NCBI RefSeq assembly: GCF_014649375.1
Contig: NZ_BMSX01000010.1
Location: 248,001-312,000, forward strand
Source: Streptomyces aurantiogriseus
GTDB lineage: Bacteria > Actinomycetota > Actinomycetes > Streptomycetales > Streptomycetaceae
DNA: 64,000 nucleotides
Reading direction: 5' to 3'
Shown here: in pieces, positions 9,540 through 15,769 of the stretch
How the letters are laid out: every line of letters begins with the position of its first letter
How positions within the stretch are numbered: position 1 is the stretch's first letter
Position numbers and translations under genes: made by a program
Notes under the pieces: generated by a model
Seen by the model: only the letters and a program-made list of their open reading frames with translations
Databases searched by the model: none
Told to the model about the DNA's origin: nothing

Positions 9540-9701
9540 ATGCAGATGACCCCTGAGCAGCTCGTGGAGGAGTACCGGGACACCGTCCTGGAGCTTCACC
9601 TCATCCGGCGCCACGTGGCAGCCCTGGAGGCCGAAAACGCCGCCCTGCGGGCCCAGCTCGCGCCCGAGCCCACCGAGCCGGCCAGCTCTCCCGAGGGTTG
9701 A
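9540..9701 (+). CDS. Small coiled-coil phage protein
   Basis: A 53-residue ORF (ATG at 9540) placed 20 bases after the last fibre gene with GGAG upstream. The sequence begins MQMTPEQLVEEYRD and contains LIRRHVAALEAENAALRAQL, a clear heptad pattern, then a Pro/Ser-rich tail. Comparable short coiled-coil proteins occur after actinophage fibre genes and may be chaperones or trimerisation partners; that function is inferred. Confidence 0.6.
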   Translation: MQMTPEQLVEEYRDTVLELHLIRRHVAALEAENAALRAQLAPEPTEPASSPEG

Positions 9702-9746
9702 CCCCCACCCCCCTGCCCTGGGGAGTTCCTGGGTGTGGTTCGCCCT

Positions 9747-9787
9747 GGGGCCGGGTCTTTTTAAATTCCATCGCCCTGTACTACAGG
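9747..9787 (+). repeat. 41-bp direct repeat, copy 1 (promoter/operator block)
   Basis: This 41-base block recurs at 11599-11639 with one mismatch (position 14, T versus C). It runs from a GGGGCCGGGTCTT segment through TTAAATTCCATCGCC to the palindrome CCTGTACTACAGG. Each copy lies immediately upstream of a cargo gene. Confidence 0.9.
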
Positions 9788-9806
9788 CGGCGGTACGGTC
9801 CTCGGC
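9775..9806 (+). promoter_or_regulatory. Leaderless promoter with palindromic operator for the HNH-like gene
   Basis: A perfect inverted repeat, CCTGTA-C-TACAGG (9775-9787), is followed after six bases by a -10-like hexamer TACGGT (9794-9799). The start codon comes seven bases later (9807), leaving no room for a Shine-Dalgarno site, so the mRNA is probably leaderless. The palindrome sits where -35/-10 spacer operators lie, suggesting repressor control. No consensus -35 is evident. Confidence 0.6.
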
Positions 9807-10550
9807 ATGGCTCGCACCTGTGTCTTCTGTGGCGCCACTCCGCTGACGAAGGAGCACACACTTCCCAGGTGGCTCAAGTCTGCGTTGCCGCCCGGCGGCT
9901 CTCGGGCCCTCCACGTCAGAGAGACAGAATCAACCCGGGTCCAACACGTCGCCTCGGCTCTCGACGCCACAGTCAAGATCGTTTGTGCACCCTGCAACAA
10001 CGGATGGATGAACAGACTCGAAAACGAGGTGCGTCCGTTCCTGCCCGACTTGATCAACGGACGAGCGGTCGAGCTGACCCCGGAGGACCAGAGGGCGCTA
10101 GCCTCTTGGTCTCTAAAAACCATGTTCATGTTCTCAGGCCAGAACAAACATCCCAGGTTGGAGATGCTGCCACTGAAGGACTGTGCCGCCTTCTATCGCG
10201 ATCGTGAGCCTAGCCGCTTCATGATCGCCAGAATCGGTGCCATGGAGCCCTGGGAGAACGACGAGGGTTCAGCCATGGTCGAATTCGTTTGCCCTCAGTA
10301 CAGCGGGCCAGACCCTACCGCGAACCCGACGTATGTCTCGACACTGAGGATCGGCTGGTTGTTGATTCAGCTGGTCCGGGCCGGGTCCCTCAATGACGAT
10401 CAGGTCCTCGCGCCCTTCGACCCTCATCCCATGTTCCATCCACTGTGGCCTGTCGGCGCCACGCTGACGTGGCCACCGCTGAGGCCGTTGCCAGCAGCCC
10501 AAATGGCGGCCATCGCCTGCCCGCCCACTCTGCCGATTCAGGTGGCGTAG
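9807..10550 (+). CDS. Phage cargo protein with degenerate HNH/zinc-finger motif
   Basis: A 247-residue protein. The N-terminus carries paired cysteines C5 and C8 (CVFCGA), then KEHTLPRW with E16-H17, and C60-APC63-NNGWM. This matches the layout of treble-clef HNH endonuclease-like proteins in which two CxxC pairs bind zinc and EH starts the beta-beta-alpha fold. The usual final His is replaced by Asn (CNNGWM), so nuclease activity is uncertain. The remainder (~80-247) is unrecognised, with a mostly alpha-helical central part. It has its own leaderless promoter and palindromic operator, and sits between tail fibres and lysis genes, a standard location for prophage cargo expressed in lysogens. 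Defence or exclusion is inferred from context only. Confidence 0.6.
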   Translation: MARTCVFCGATPLTKEHTLPRWLKSALPPGGSRALHVRETESTRVQHVASALDATVKIVCAPCNNGWMNRLENEVRPFLPDLINGRAVELTPEDQRALASWSLKTMFMFSGQNKHPRLEMLPLKDCAAFYRDREPSRFMIARIGAMEPWENDEGSAMVEFVCPQYSGPDPTANPTYVSTLRIGWLLIQLVRAGSLNDDQVLAPFDPHPMFHPLWPVGATLTWPPLRPLPAAQMAAIACPPTLPIQVA

Positions 10551-10605
10551 CCGTCAGCGCAGACGGACCGCACGTAACCCGTCGCGGGTGTGGCACAGGC
10601 GCCGC

Positions 10606-10618
10606 TACCGTCCTATGC
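10606..10618 (+). promoter_or_regulatory. Leaderless promoter for first HEPN-like gene
   Basis: A -10-like TACCGT (10606-10611) ends seven bases before the ATG at 10619, the same geometry as the two neighbouring cargo genes. Upstream, ACCCG-TCG-CGGGT (10577-10589) is a short inverted repeat unlike the CCTGTA palindrome of the flanking genes. No Shine-Dalgarno is seen. Confidence 0.5.
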
Positions 10619-11566
10619 ATGAACGATTCGCTCTCAACCGAGAGCTTCTACCAGGGCGCCAAAACGGCCGCCCACAAGGCCATGGACGATCATGGCCGTC
10701 CGGAGTACGACGAGTTCGCGCTCCACGCCGGTGTCGCGGTCGAGAAGCTCGCCAAGGCAGCCCTCGCCGCGAAAAATCCGGTCTACGTCGCGGAGATCCG
10801 CAACAACAGCGCGGACATGGTCATGCATCTCGGCGGACACGTTCAGTTGGACGAGGAGAAGGTCCGCACCGTCGGGGCCATGGAAGCCATAAAGCGACTC
10901 CGAAAGATCGGTGTACTCAAGGCCGATACCGATCTCGACCTGCTGATCGAGATACGCAACGGCGCAGCCCACGCCGCCCCGGACAGCACCCTGGCCAAGG
11001 GGATGATCTCTCCACTCGCCCGGACGGTCGAGACGCTGCTCAATGATCTCAGCAAGCCGCTGGACGAGTTCTGGGAACGGTGGACGGACCCAGTCAAGAA
11101 CGCTGTAGACGAGCAGGAGGACCAGGTCTTCCGCGAGGTTCAGCTCCGGATGGTCCAGGCTCGGCACGCGTTCGAGGACCGGTTCGTGGGGCTCCCGGCG
11201 GAGGTCAAGGAAGGCGCTCTCAAGGCACCCCAGCCCCGCAAGGAGGAGTGGTTCGCCAAGCCGATGGAGGTCAGGGACGGAGACCTGCTCGTTCTGAAGA
11301 CCTCGGGCGGCAACTGCCCGGCCTGCGGCGGTCAGGGCCTCCTCACCTTCGAGCCGATTGGCCATACGGCCACGGAGACGACGTTCACCGCGAACGGCTT
11401 CGGCTGCTACCTGTGCAACTTCGAGGTGCACGGTCCGGACGAGATGGCCGCCCTGCGGAAGGTCAACACCCCCGGACTGACGACCACGGTGTCCGTATCC
11501 CACGGTCCCACCCTCACCCCGGAGGAACAGGCACGCCTCGTGATCGGCGAGACCAGGACAGGCTGA
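10619..11566 (+). CDS. HEPN-like protein with C-terminal zinc ribbon (paralog 1)
   Basis: A 315-residue protein. Residues ~1-150 are helical and include EYDEFALHAGVAVEKLAKAAL (two segments, 29-49) and LLIEIRNGAAH, where R113 and H118 form the Rx4H motif that marks HEPN domains, usually RNases or nucleic-acid binding modules. Residues ~160-220 are helical and charged. C233-PAC236 and C263-YLC266 form a probable Cys4 zinc ribbon. The ATG at 10619 was chosen because its paralog starts at the same residue and a -10 box lies seven bases upstream; an earlier in-frame start would overlap the previous gene. It is strikingly similar to the next gene (39 of the first 50 residues identical by eye). RNase activity is inferred from the motif and not shown. 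Confidence 0.65.
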   Translation: MNDSLSTESFYQGAKTAAHKAMDDHGRPEYDEFALHAGVAVEKLAKAALAAKNPVYVAEIRNNSADMVMHLGGHVQLDEEKVRTVGAMEAIKRLRKIGVLKADTDLDLLIEIRNGAAHAAPDSTLAKGMISPLARTVETLLNDLSKPLDEFWERWTDPVKNAVDEQEDQVFREVQLRMVQARHAFEDRFVGLPAEVKEGALKAPQPRKEEWFAKPMEVRDGDLLVLKTSGGNCPACGGQGLLTFEPIGHTATETTFTANGFGCYLCNFEVHGPDEMAALRKVNTPGLTTTVSVSHGPTLTPEEQARLVIGETRTG

Positions 11567-11579
11567 TCGTCACGTCGAA

Positions 11580-11613
11580 GGCCCCGGCTCCCAGAGTCGG
11601 GGCCGGGTCTTCT
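11580..11613 (+). terminator. Intrinsic terminator between the two HEPN-like genes
   Basis: An 11-bp stem, GGCCCCGGCTC pairing with GAGTCGGGGCC (one G-T pair), closes a CCA loop and is followed by GGGTCTTCTT. Its 3' arm overlaps the second 41-bp repeat, so terminator and next promoter are fused in one block. Confidence 0.75.
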
Positions 11614-11639
11614 TAAATTCCATCGCCCTGTACTACAGG
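11599..11639 (+). repeat. 41-bp direct repeat, copy 2 (promoter/operator block)
   Basis: Second copy of the block at 9747-9787, 1852 bases downstream, 40 of 41 positions identical. It ends with the same CCTGTACTACAGG palindrome. Confidence 0.9.
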
Positions 11640-11657
11640 GGCAGATACCGTCCCTTC
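11627..11657 (+). promoter_or_regulatory. Leaderless promoter with palindromic operator for second HEPN-like gene
   Basis: CCTGTA-C-TACAGG (11627-11639) is followed after six bases by TACCGT (11646-11651) and, six bases later, by the ATG at 11658. Palindrome-to-box spacing is identical to that at 9775-9799, which argues for a shared repressor. Confidence 0.6.
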
Positions 11658-12602
11658 ATGGACGATTCGCTCTCCTTCGAGAGCTTCTTCGAGGGCGCCA
11701 AGAAGGCTGCGCATCGGGCCATGGAGGACCACGGCCGCGAGGAGTATGACGAGTTCGCGCTGCACGCCGGCGTGGCTGTAGAGCGGCTCGCCAAGGCCGT
11801 TCTGGTCAAGAGAAACCCGCTCTACCTGGTCGAGATGCGCAATGGCAACGCAGATCTGCTGTTGTACTTCGGGGGCGACCTGGATCTGGACACGAGCAAG
11901 GTCCGCACGGTGGGCGCTGGTGAAGCCCTTCGGCGCCTACGACGCATGGGCGTCCTTCCTCCCGACCCGCAGCTCGACCTGCTGATCGAGTTGCGGAACG
12001 GCACCGCTCACACGACCATCGGCGACCAGGCCAAGACGCTCCTTCCGACGTTTTCCGAGACCGTCATGATCCTGCTGACGGCCGTCGGCACGACCTCCCG
12101 TGTGTTCTGGGGCCGGTGGGCGAGAACGATGATCGTGGCCGTCGATAAGCAGCTTGATGAGATCCGTCGGGACGTCGAGATCCGGACCGACCAGGCCCGG
12201 CACCTGTTCGAGGATCGCTTCAAGGGACTGTCTGATGATGTAAAGGAGCAAGTGCTCGAAGGGGCTAAGCCGCAGGCTTTGAGGTTCGATCCGGGCCTGG
12301 ACCCAAGGTGGCTGGACGACCTGCCCTCAAGTGGTCCTTACTTCCACCTGTCCACAGTCGACTGCCCCGCATGCGAGGGCCCCGCCATGGTCAGACTTCT
12401 GCCTTCCGGGCAGGACACCGTCCCTACCGGCATGGACATGCTGTACTGCAACTTGTGCAATCTGTACCTGATAGGGCAGGACGAAGTGAAGGCGTCCGGC
12501 GCGAAAAGCCCATTTCAGGGCAGTATGCATCCTCCACTTATAACGATCACCGGCGTTGGACCCATACCTGTTCCAGATCCCGAGCAGGCGGCTGAAAGCT
12601 GA
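11658..12602 (+). CDS. HEPN-like protein with C-terminal zinc ribbon (paralog 2)
   Basis: A 314-residue paralog of the preceding gene. The HEPN-type motif is conserved as LLIELRNGTAH, with R113 and H118 at the same positions. The zinc ribbon is retained (C236-PAC239 and C264-NLC267), whereas the sequence between (~120-230) has diverged strongly. Conservation of exactly these two elements suggests that both are functional. It has its own leaderless promoter, a palindromic operator and a following terminator, so it is transcribed independently of the late operon. Duplicated HEPN proteins with diverged linkers could recognise different targets; that is inference. Confidence 0.65.
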   Translation: MDDSLSFESFFEGAKKAAHRAMEDHGREEYDEFALHAGVAVERLAKAVLVKRNPLYLVEMRNGNADLLLYFGGDLDLDTSKVRTVGAGEALRRLRRMGVLPPDPQLDLLIELRNGTAHTTIGDQAKTLLPTFSETVMILLTAVGTTSRVFWGRWARTMIVAVDKQLDEIRRDVEIRTDQARHLFEDRFKGLSDDVKEQVLEGAKPQALRFDPGLDPRWLDDLPSSGPYFHLSTVDCPACEGPAMVRLLPSGQDTVPTGMDMLYCNLCNLYLIGQDEVKASGAKSPFQGSMHPPLITITGVGPIPVPDPEQAAES

Positions 12603-12614
12603 TCCACCCCTGAG

Positions 12615-12639
12615 AGCCCCGGTTCCGGCCGGGGCTTTT
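12615..12639 (+). terminator. Intrinsic terminator after second HEPN-like gene
   Basis: A perfect 8-bp stem AGCCCCGG / CCGGGGCT with six-base loop is followed by TTTTC. It closes the cargo block before the lysis genes. Confidence 0.75.
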
Positions 12640-12692
12640 CCATGCCCTGACCGCGCCGGATCTACCTGCGCACACCCCGCAAGGAGGTCCCC

Positions 12693-13034
12693 TTGATACC
12701 TGAGCTGCTCAGATCGCTGGCCGCTGTCGAGGAGAGCGGGCCCGACATCGGCAAGATCCTCGGCCAGTTCGTCCAGTACGGCATGGTGGGCGTCTTCGCC
12801 CTCCTGATGGTCCTCGGCATCGTCGTCCCGAAGTGGGCGATGACGGCCCTCACCACCGAGAAGGACAACTGGCGCACGGCGTTCGAGGCGGAGCGCGCAG
12901 CCCATCAGGTCACCCGGGAACAGCTCATCGCTGCCCAGGCCAGCGTCGACACCGCCAACGAGCAGGGCCGGGCCATGGTCCAGCTCCTCGAACGGCTCGG
13001 CCATCGGCCCCAGACCACCAACGGGAGCGTTTGA
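12693..13034 (+). CDS. Putative phage holin-like membrane protein
   Basis: A 113-residue protein started by TTG five bases after AAGGAGG, a near-perfect ribosome site. It has one hydrophobic helix (residues ~27-46, YGMVGVFALLMVLGIVVP) and a charged helical C-terminal tail with coiled-coil character (~57-105). Size, topology and position just upstream of the endolysin fit a holin or holin-associated lysis protein. Its stop overlaps the next start (ATGA), so the two are translationally coupled. Confidence 0.6.
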   Translation: MIPELLRSLAAVEESGPDIGKILGQFVQYGMVGVFALLMVLGIVVPKWAMTALTTEKDNWRTAFEAERAAHQVTREQLIAAQASVDTANEQGRAMVQLLERLGHRPQTTNGSV

Positions 13035-13261
13035 TGTGGTCCTTCACCCGTCGAAGCGCACAGCCGTCTCCTGAGTCGGAGACCGCGAAGAGGGCCGCCG
13101 AGAAGTCCCTCCAGGAGGCCCGGGCCCGCGCGCCCGAGGTCGAGGCCAGGCTCACCGAGAGCCGCCGGGTGAAGGAGCAGCTCAGAGCGCACAACCGCGC
13201 CAACGCCTACAGCGACTGGATCGAGGGCATCGTCCTCGGCCGGCTCAGAGGCGACGCCTGA
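13034..13261 (+). CDS. Small basic coiled-coil phage protein of the lysis cassette
   Basis: A 75-residue protein whose ATG overlaps the TGA of the preceding gene by one base. The sequence is basic and helical (AEKSLQEARARAPEVEARL, then RRVKEQLRAHNRANAY) with no membrane segment. Short proteins of this kind lie beside holins in many actinophages; their role is not established to my knowledge. Confidence 0.6.
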   Translation: MWSFTRRSAQPSPESETAKRAAEKSLQEARARAPEVEARLTESRRVKEQLRAHNRANAYSDWIEGIVLGRLRGDA

Positions 13262-13275
13262 CGCAAGGAGGTCTC

Positions 13276-13593
13276 GTGCTCTACACCTTCGCCCTCTACG
13301 TCCTGCTGAGTGTAGGCCTGGCCGCCTCGATCGGCTTCCTGGTCCTGCACCGGCCCCGGCGCTTCTTCCGCACCGTGGAGATCAACGCCTCCTGGTGGGT
13401 CATCATCGTCGGCCTCTGGTACGCGCGCTCCCTGATTCTGGTGGGAATCCGCGGTGCCTCCCCCGGCCCCTGGTGGGACGTCGCCCTGTCCCTCGGCCTT
13501 TTGGCGGCCATCGACGGTCTCCTCTTGGTCCGGTTCTTCTCCTACCTCCGGTACCGCCGGGACCACCCCGAGGACCCGTCAACGGCCTCCTGA
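13276..13593 (+). CDS. Small phage membrane protein, possible second holin
   Basis: A 105-residue protein with GTG start behind AAGGAGGTCTC. Three hydrophobic segments are visible: residues ~3-23 (TFALYVLLSVGLAASIGFLV), ~39-57 (ASWWVIIVGLWYARSLILVG) and ~67-86 (WDVALSLGLLAAIDGLLLV), with a positively charged C-terminus. Location between the holin-like gene and the endolysin suggests a role in lysis timing. It is followed by a strong terminator. Confidence 0.6.
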   Translation: MLYTFALYVLLSVGLAASIGFLVLHRPRRFFRTVEINASWWVIIVGLWYARSLILVGIRGASPGPWWDVALSLGLLAAIDGLLLVRFFSYLRYRRDHPEDPSTAS

Positions 13594-13608
13594 GCCGTCC
13601 CCAAGCCG

Positions 13609-13647
13609 CCCCCTCCGGTCCCATCCCCCCGCCGGAGGGGGCTTTTT
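13609..13647 (+). terminator. Intrinsic terminator before endolysin
   Basis: A 10-bp stem CCCCCTCCGG / CCGGAGGGGG with 13-base loop is followed by CTTTTT. The endolysin start lies 26 bases downstream, so read-through is probably required for its expression. Confidence 0.75.
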
Positions 13648-13672
13648 CATGCCCGCACCCATAGGAGGTTCC

Positions 13673-14536
13673 GTGTCCGACCTCTGGCTCCCCGGCGCCG
13701 AGAGGCTCTCGATCGGCAACACCGCCCCGACCGACGGCGGACCGGCGAAGGCCATCGCCCACATCACCTGGGACCGCAACGCCACGAAGGCCAAGCCCCA
13801 GGACCTCGTCCCGTACGCCAACCTCCGGTCGTACTTCTCCGGCGGCGGCAAGGGCGTGGCGCCTCACATCCTTTGGGACCCCTTCACCGGCAGGATGGTC
13901 CAGTTCTTCCCGGCGAACTCCCGCTCCCTGTGCCTGCGAGACCTGTCCGGCGGCACCCGGACCAACCGGGCCGGCTCGGTGGCCCTCCAGATCGAGGCAC
14001 TCTTCTTCCCGTACTGCCGCGTCGGCGGGAAGACGTACGAGAGGCTCACCGATACCCCACTGAAGGGGTGGGACGAGCTGAACGCCTGGGTGGCCTCCTG
14101 GGGCGTCGCCAACTCCTGGCCCATGGGCAAGCCCACCACCTTCACGGGGAAGCGGGACGAGCGCATCTGGCGGATGCGGAGCGGTTGGTACGCCCACGCC
14201 CACGTCCCGGAGAACGACCACACGGACCCGGGAACCTGGCCGGACTTCACCGTCATCACGAAGAAGCCTGCATTGGAGCCCTACCCCGGCGCCCACTTCT
14301 TCATGAAGGGCTCCCGGCCCGCCCTGGGGAAGTCCTCCCCCATCTTCACGGTCATGGGCAAGCGCCTGGTGGCCGAGGGCTGCGGGAAGTACAAGGTCGG
14401 TCCGGGCCCCGTCCTGGGTCAGGCCGACGTCGACTCGTACGAGGCGTGGCAGCGAAAGCTGAAGTTCACCGAATCGGATGCCAAGTGGCCTCCGGGGCCG
14501 ACTTCATGGGCGAAGCTCAAGGTCCCGAAGGCCTGA
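13673..14536 (+). CDS. Phage endolysin with C-terminal peptidoglycan-binding domain
   Basis: A 287-residue protein. GTG at 13673 is chosen because AGGAGG lies four bases upstream; an in-frame ATG at 13649 falls inside the terminator. Residues ~1-190 resemble amidase_2/PGRP-like N-acetylmuramoyl-L-alanine amidases of actinophages (AIAHITWDRN near the start, VALQIEALFF, and HAHVPENDHTDPG with potential zinc-ligand histidines). Residues ~205-287 (YPGAHFFMKGSRPALGKSSP, then MGKRLVAEGCGKYKVGPGP) form a wall-binding domain very common in Streptomyces phage lysins and secreted hydrolases. The lytic bond is inferred; lytic function is well supported by position after the holin-like genes. Confidence 0.75.
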   Translation: MSDLWLPGAERLSIGNTAPTDGGPAKAIAHITWDRNATKAKPQDLVPYANLRSYFSGGGKGVAPHILWDPFTGRMVQFFPANSRSLCLRDLSGGTRTNRAGSVALQIEALFFPYCRVGGKTYERLTDTPLKGWDELNAWVASWGVANSWPMGKPTTFTGKRDERIWRMRSGWYAHAHVPENDHTDPGTWPDFTVITKKPALEPYPGAHFFMKGSRPALGKSSPIFTVMGKRLVAEGCGKYKVGPGPVLGQADVDSYEAWQRKLKFTESDAKWPPGPTSWAKLKVPKA

Positions 14537-14581
14537 CTCTCGTACTCTCCTCGTGGTGTCTCTCTGGCAGGAGCCACACAT

Positions 14582-14620
14582 CGCCCCCGACCTCCCTCAT
14601 GGAGGTCGGGGGCGTTTCTT
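14582..14620 (+). terminator. Strong terminator at the end of the late operon
   Basis: A perfect 14-bp stem CGCCCCCGACCTCC / GGAGGTCGGGGGCG with five-base loop is followed by TTTCTTC. It marks the probable end of prophage late transcription. Confidence 0.85.
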
Positions 14621-14629
14621 CGTTCCCCT

Positions 14630-15169
14630 GTGGTGATCGACTCTTCGGGTCAGAATCTCGCTGTGGATGCAGGAGTTGCGGCCGTCTTGGGTGCGGCCAT
14701 AGGTGGCGGTCTCGCTGGACTCACCGCAGTGGGCACGAGTTGGTTCAACCTGCGTGTTGCACGGCTTCAGCACGAAGCCCAGGAGACCGAGGCGGCTCGT
14801 CAGCGCCGGTTCGAGGTTCTCAGAGAGCGGAGGGAACCTCGCTCGATGGCGTACTCGAACTTCCTGAGTGAGGGCCAAGAGGTCATAGATATTGTGCGTT
14901 CGCGTCTCGGGGAAGCAGATCTTAAGGATGAACTGCTCCCTCTACTCAAAAGGCTACAAAAGCAACGCGCCAACGTAGCCGTCGTGGGCCCTCAGCCCGC
15001 CGCCGACGCCGCCTTCGCCTTCCTCAAGGCGTTCGCTGAGTTCCGGATCGAGTTCTGCCGGGACAACCCTGATGCCTGGAAGAAGGCTGTGAAAGCCGAA
15101 GCGCTGCTTGAGCAGTTCACACTTGCCGTCAGAGCCGTCCTGGAAGACGACGGCAGCCGGCCGCAGTAG
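14630..15169 (+). CDS. Membrane-anchored coiled-coil protein, unknown function
   Basis: A 179-residue protein; GTG at 14630 or 14633. Residues ~12-36 form one glycine-rich membrane helix (AGVAAVLGAAIGGGLAGLTA), followed by a long charged helical region (RVARLQHEAQETEAARQRR) and a helical C-terminal domain. I do not recognise a family with a known function; similar anchored proteins are frequent as single genes next to Streptomyces prophages and mobile elements. There is no Shine-Dalgarno site, only ten bases separate it from the terminator, and GC is lower than in neighbours (for example ATAGATATTGTGCG at 14884-14897), all consistent with acquired cargo. Confidence 0.6.
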   Translation: MVIDSSGQNLAVDAGVAAVLGAAIGGGLAGLTAVGTSWFNLRVARLQHEAQETEAARQRRFEVLRERREPRSMAYSNFLSEGQEVIDIVRSRLGEADLKDELLPLLKRLQKQRANVAVVGPQPAADAAFAFLKAFAEFRIEFCRDNPDAWKKAVKAEALLEQFTLAVRAVLEDDGSRPQ

Positions 15170-15229
15170 CTCTCAGTCCTCCAGGTCGATGACGAAGGCC
15201 ACCAAGGTCGTGGTGCCAACGTGTCTCCA

Positions 15230-15769
15230 CTACTTCAGCGGCAGCTCGGCCAGCATCACGGCGTACACCGGGGAGTCCGGGAACGGCTGCCGCTCGCCGA
15301 CCTTCCGGAAGCCCCAGGACTCGTACAGTTCCTGGACTCTGGGGTGCTCCGTGTCGACGAGCAGGACCACCAGGTCCTCATCCCGCTCGTCCAGCAGGCT
15401 CCGGGTGACCAGCTCGGCCGTCCCGGTCTTGCGCCACTTCGTGCGGACGGCCAGCTCCGAGTACGAGAAGGTCCGGTCCTTCTCCGGGGCGGGGTCGAGG
15501 TGCTCGCGCCACCACTCACGGTAGGGAGTGGACGGGGCACCGTAGGCGAAGGCCACCGCCTCATCACCGTCATACGCGATCACACAGTCGAAGTCTGGGT
15601 TGCCGCCCCAGTGGTCGACGAACCAGGGAAAGCGCTGGTTGAACTCGTCATCCATGGCGTCCGCGTAGGCGTCGGCGTGCACATCGATCAGCGTCTGGCG
15701 GATCTTCGGCAGGTCGTTGTGCGAGTAGCGTCGGACGACCAGATCGGCGGCGCTCAAGGTCGGCTCCAT
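15230..15769 (-). CDS. GNAT-family N-acetyltransferase
   Basis: A 179-residue protein from the ATG at 15769, overlapping the end of the upstream regulator gene by 16 bases; a GTG at 15793 is an alternative. It shows the GNAT core: SYSELAVRTKWRKTGTAELVTRSLL (the acetyl-CoA pyrophosphate loop region; divergent from RxxGxG as RTKWRKTGTA) and LVVLLVDTEHPRVQELYESWGFRKVGE, the classic last beta strand/helix. GNAT enzymes acetylate small molecules or protein amines; substrate unknown. Coupling to the Xre/TPR regulator suggests one operon and shared control. Confidence 0.75.
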   Translation of the reverse strand: MEPTLSAADLVVRRYSHNDLPKIRQTLIDVHADAYADAMDDEFNQRFPWFVDHWGGNPDFDCVIAYDGDEAVAFAYGAPSTPYREWWREHLDPAPEKDRTFSYSELAVRTKWRKTGTAELVTRSLLDERDEDLVVLLVDTEHPRVQELYESWGFRKVGERQPFPDSPVYAVMLAELPLK

